Made by a program: the position numbers and the translations under genes. The notes under the pieces are model-generated. The model had not been told where the DNA came from and did not search any database. It saw nothing but the letters and a program-made list of their open reading frames with translations. From contig JAUWHT010000071.1 in assembly GCA_030605745.1 (NCBI GenBank), positions 1 to 15,033 on the forward strand: a DNA stretch of 15,033 nucleotides, written 5' to 3'. Position 1 is the first letter of the stretch; each line of letters begins with the position of its first letter. Source of the DNA: Pirellulales bacterium (GTDB taxonomy: Bacteria; Planctomycetota; Planctomycetia; Pirellulales; Thermoguttaceae). Below, piece after piece: positions 13,405 to 15,033 of the stretch.

Positions 13405-14166
13405 TCATTTCGACAGCAGATCCAATAGCAAATCAAACGCATGGTATCCTGTGAACCACGCTCCTTGATTGAATCGAAGAGCTGATATCTCGTGCTCCTC
13501 ACACATGGACACTATGGCCCCTTGAACTTTTGATGTGGCCGCATCATCTCCAACAATTCCAAGTTTCTCGGCAACTTTGCACACCCAAGTATCGACTGCC
13601 TGTAGGCAAAATGCCGATTGGTTGCCAACAAAATCACTCAGTTGAAAGACAGAGACGACATCCCGAAGGTAAAACGCGGCAATCTTCGGTCCAATTTGTA
13701 TTATGCCTTGGTTTCCGTTTCTTGCCTGAAGCTTCGCATAATGCTGCTGAAGGTTCTTGGATCGAATCTGCGCTACCGAATTAGCGACTATGTTTCTGTC
13801 GTCTAGGCGATCTATGTAGGACAACGCACTCAGAATCATCTTAACATCGCGTGCCTTGCCCACTTTGCCCTTGCCAATCCTACCATAGAGCCCGGAATTG
13901 ACGTCTTTCCACTTTGTCTTCTTCTGCGCTTCGTAGTTCTGGTCGCGTTGCTTGTCTGAAAACAGCGGATAAAGAACTGCGCGGGCGTTTTTGTACACAC
14001 GGTTTGAAACCTCGTCACGGCGCCCTTGGAAACATGCGTGGGCAAGAAAGAAGTCAAACGCTTGCCACCAGTCTGATGCAAGCGCGTGCGTGTCGTACTC
14101 GCGCAGATAACTACGACAGTATTCGTCACCGTTTGCAACGATGGCCTCGAGGAGCTTTTTGTTCAT
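13405..14166 (-). CDS. Putative HhH-GPD-type DNA glycosylase-like protein
   Basis: From ATG 14166 the product has 253 residues. I do not recognise an exact family. The C-terminal half has IQIGPKIAAFYLRDVV (156-171) followed by LQAVDTWVCKVAEKLGI (188-204). These resemble the helix-hairpin-helix (G-x-G-x-K) and catalytic Asp segment (VDTHVGRISRRLGL) of HhH-GPD glycosylases such as the nth product in this window, with Lys161 and Asp192 as candidates. The Lys-Asp spacing of 31 is longer than in Nth (19 in this window's nth) and closer to archaeal AGOG-type enzymes. No Fe-S cysteine cluster is visible. The N-terminal half (charged, with Trp33-Trp34) is unassigned. In-frame starts at ATG 14187 and GTG 14208 are possible; all overlap the end of the upstream tumE-like gene. 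The lower GC suggests acquisition with the toxin-antitoxin pair. Confidence 0.5.
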   Translation of the reverse strand: MNKKLLEAIVANGDEYCRSYLREYDTHALASDWWQAFDFFLAHACFQGRRDEVSNRVYKNARAVLYPLFSDKQRDQNYEAQKKTKWKDVNSGLYGRIGKGKVGKARDVKMILSALSYIDRLDDRNIVANSVAQIRSKNLQQHYAKLQARNGNQGIIQIGPKIAAFYLRDVVSVFQLSDFVGNQSAFCLQAVDTWVCKVAEKLGIVGDDAATSKVQGAIVSMCEEHEISALRFNQGAWFTGYHAFDLLLDLLSK

Positions 14167-14605
14167 CTTCTCTCGTTGTCCGAACATTGATGAGTGTCCC
14201 AATCTCACGAATCAGCGCAGGAAAATTAGGCTGTGTAAAGCTCATCTCTGGTGCAGAGATCCGATGATGCCTTATGTCTGGAGGTATATGTTTGTGATGT
14301 GGCTCGGTACTTTGCAGAGCCGGATCGCTTGGATGTGGTTGTGAATCATACCAGTACAGTTCCTCTTTCCCGCGCCACACCTCGTACCCGTACCAATCGA
14401 TTACAACGGCTGGAGGGTGATAGACCAGTCGTTCTCGCACTACCAGATGAACATCACTATCAAAGTAGAGTTCACCTGTAACTCGCGCTAAGGTTGCACC
14501 ACGCCGAATGAGTCTTACCGTTGAACGACGCACAGACGGGAATTGATCAGTGAGCGTGTATAGGAACAGTTCGTAATCTTCGAAAGTGCGTAGTGGATTG
14601 CTCAT
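14126..14605 (-). CDS. tumE: TumE-like toxin (DUF6516)
   Basis: The 159-residue product matches the pattern I associate with the TumE/DUF6516 family: WYGYEVWRGKEELYWYDSQ (71-89), then PHPSDPALQSTEPHHKHIPPD (90-110) and IRHHRISAP (111-119). The histidine/proline-rich core is its most recognisable part. The family is described as the toxin of TumE-TumA toxin-antitoxin pairs; the molecular target is not evident from this sequence. Its ATG overlaps the stop of the upstream antitoxin-like gene by 4 bp (ATGA), the usual layout for such pairs. Residues after about 140 (VRTTREDEQKAPRGHRCKR) are a basic tail encoded in the overlap with the glycosylase-like gene, which suggests that downstream gene is translationally coupled. 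Confidence 0.75.
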   Translation of the reverse strand: MSNPLRTFEDYELFLYTLTDQFPSVRRSTVRLIRRGATLARVTGELYFDSDVHLVVRERLVYHPPAVVIDWYGYEVWRGKEELYWYDSQPHPSDPALQSTEPHHKHIPPDIRHHRISAPEMSFTQPNFPALIREIGTLINVRTTREDEQKAPRGHRCKR

Positions 14606-14871
14606 AGCGAGACATGAATCAGTCCTGCCAGACTGGGGGCGTCAGCTTGTCGACGTTGGATTTCATTGCGATATTCAGCTTGCCTGGCAAGCCAAGTACG
14701 ATATACACTGGCCCATTCTCCAAAGTCCAACACCCAACTGCCATCCTCTGGTTCTTCACCACTAATGTACGCAGCATAAAAGATTTCTGAACGGATACCG
14801 TACTTTCGTTCAAAAGCCAGTAAGTCTTCTTCAAGCGAGTGAATGTCAGATAGGATTTCTTGTAGAGTCAT
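14602..14871 (-). CDS. tumA: TumA-like antitoxin
   Basis: The 89-residue protein begins MTLQEILSDIHSLEEDLLAFERKYGI, a heptad-like, acidic coiled-coil-prone helix, followed by SEIFYAAYISG and a C-terminal helical region with DFGEWASVYRTWLARQAEYRNEI. This pattern and the position directly before the TumE-like gene fit a TumA-type antitoxin, which would bind and neutralise the toxin. No DNA-binding domain is obvious. The start is well supported: GGAGGT (14877-14882 on the minus strand) lies 5 bases before ATG 14871. It is the first gene of the three-gene unit, with a palindrome about 47-66 bp upstream. Antitoxin-first order and strong initiation are typical of stable TA operons. Confidence 0.7.
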   Translation of the reverse strand: MTLQEILSDIHSLEEDLLAFERKYGIRSEIFYAAYISGEEPEDGSWVLDFGEWASVYRTWLARQAEYRNEIQRRQADAPSLAGLIHVSL

Positions 14872-14889
14872 CGTTCACCTCCATTCCAA

Positions 14890-14937
14890 TTTATAACACA
14901 GCCTCTTCATTTTTGATACTGACATTATGCTGTCAGT
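14890..14937 (-). promoter_or_regulatory. Promoter/operator region of the tumA-tumE operon
   Basis: ACTGACA-TTATGC-TGTCAGT (14918-14937) is a 20-bp inverted repeat with perfect 7-bp arms. Its centre contains, on the minus strand, CATAAT (14924-14929), a good -10 box. A second -10 candidate is TATAAA (14890-14895). No convincing -35 box is seen for either. A palindrome over a -10 box suggests an operator. Confidence 0.4.
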
Positions 14938-14961
14938 CAGGTTGGCGATCAGCGTGACGCG

Positions 14962-14995
14962 CAATCAATAGCGCGCTATAGCACGCTATTGGTTG
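14962..14995. repeat. Long nested palindrome upstream of the TA cassette
   Basis: CAATCAATAGCG (14962-14973) and CGCTATTGGTTG (14984-14995) are inverted with one mismatch in 12. The middle repeats the theme: TAGCGCGCTA (14969-14978) is itself a perfect palindrome, and CGCTAT occurs twice. Folding could give a strong hairpin or a cruciform. It could be a terminator of a gene beyond the window, a protein-binding site or a recombination site. Confidence 0.6.
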
Positions 14996-15033
14996 TCGCC
15001 GTCCACGCTCTTGTGTACGCCCGGCATGGGCGT

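Noticed and set aside
13348..14010. GTTTCAAACCGYGTGT at 13348-13363 and its inverted match at 13995-14010
   Set aside because: Fifteen of 16 bases match, but a few such pairs are expected by chance in 15 kb, and the second copy lies inside coding sequence.
14962..14995. Integron attC site
   Set aside because: The ends do not match the conserved GTTRRRY/RYYYAAC core sites and no integrase is visible.
1..15033. CRISPR array, rRNA or tRNA genes
   Set aside because: No regularly spaced direct repeats of CRISPR type and no cloverleaf or rRNA-like sequence were seen by eye on either strand.

Overview
The window looks like a chromosomal segment from a planctomycete, probably of the Pirellulales type. 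This rests on gene content and repeat style, not on a database match: futalosine-pathway menaquinone genes, an ABC permease fused to a CPBP protease, a Tat-exported sugar-isomerase-like protein, many genes with weak Shine-Dalgarno sequences, and GC-rich palindromic repeats whose translations end in 'RAGQARRLN'. Most genes are GC-rich housekeeping genes. Two patches (about 2371-3838 and 13405-14871) are visibly less GC-rich and carry conflict-type genes.

Layout. 1-85: a palindromic repeat. 179-829 (-): folE, divergent from nth (986-1642, +), with a good promoter for each in the shared gap. nth ends inside a second palindromic repeat, which is followed by dcd (1764-2339). 2371-3838 (+): a small nucleotidyltransferase with an apparently leaderless promoter, then two TIR-type proteins coupled by an ATGA overlap. 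3845-5200 (-): a convergent AAA+ ATPase with an N-terminal winged-helix-like region. 5201-5525: no gene. 5526-5873: the 3' remnant of a GH16-type glycosidase. 5943-6854: a Tat-exported xylose-isomerase-like TIM-barrel protein.

6919-13295 (+) is a co-directional run: mqnA and mqnC (overlapping by 32 bp), an ABC ATPase, an ABC permease/CPBP protease fusion, and an amidohydrolase that may be the aminodeoxyfutalosine deaminase of the same menaquinone pathway. A third copy of the palindromic repeat lies between the ABC genes and supplies the ATPase stop codon. A block of inverted heptamers separates the permease from the amidohydrolase.

13405-14871 (-) is a compact three-gene unit of lower GC: a TumA-like antitoxin, a TumE-like toxin (ATGA overlap), and an overlapping gene whose C-terminal half resembles HhH-GPD DNA glycosylases. 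Hairpin-forming palindromes lie on both sides. This cassette and the TIR pair are the best candidates for an undescribed system. The repeat that supplies stop codons to unrelated genes is the most unusual structural feature.
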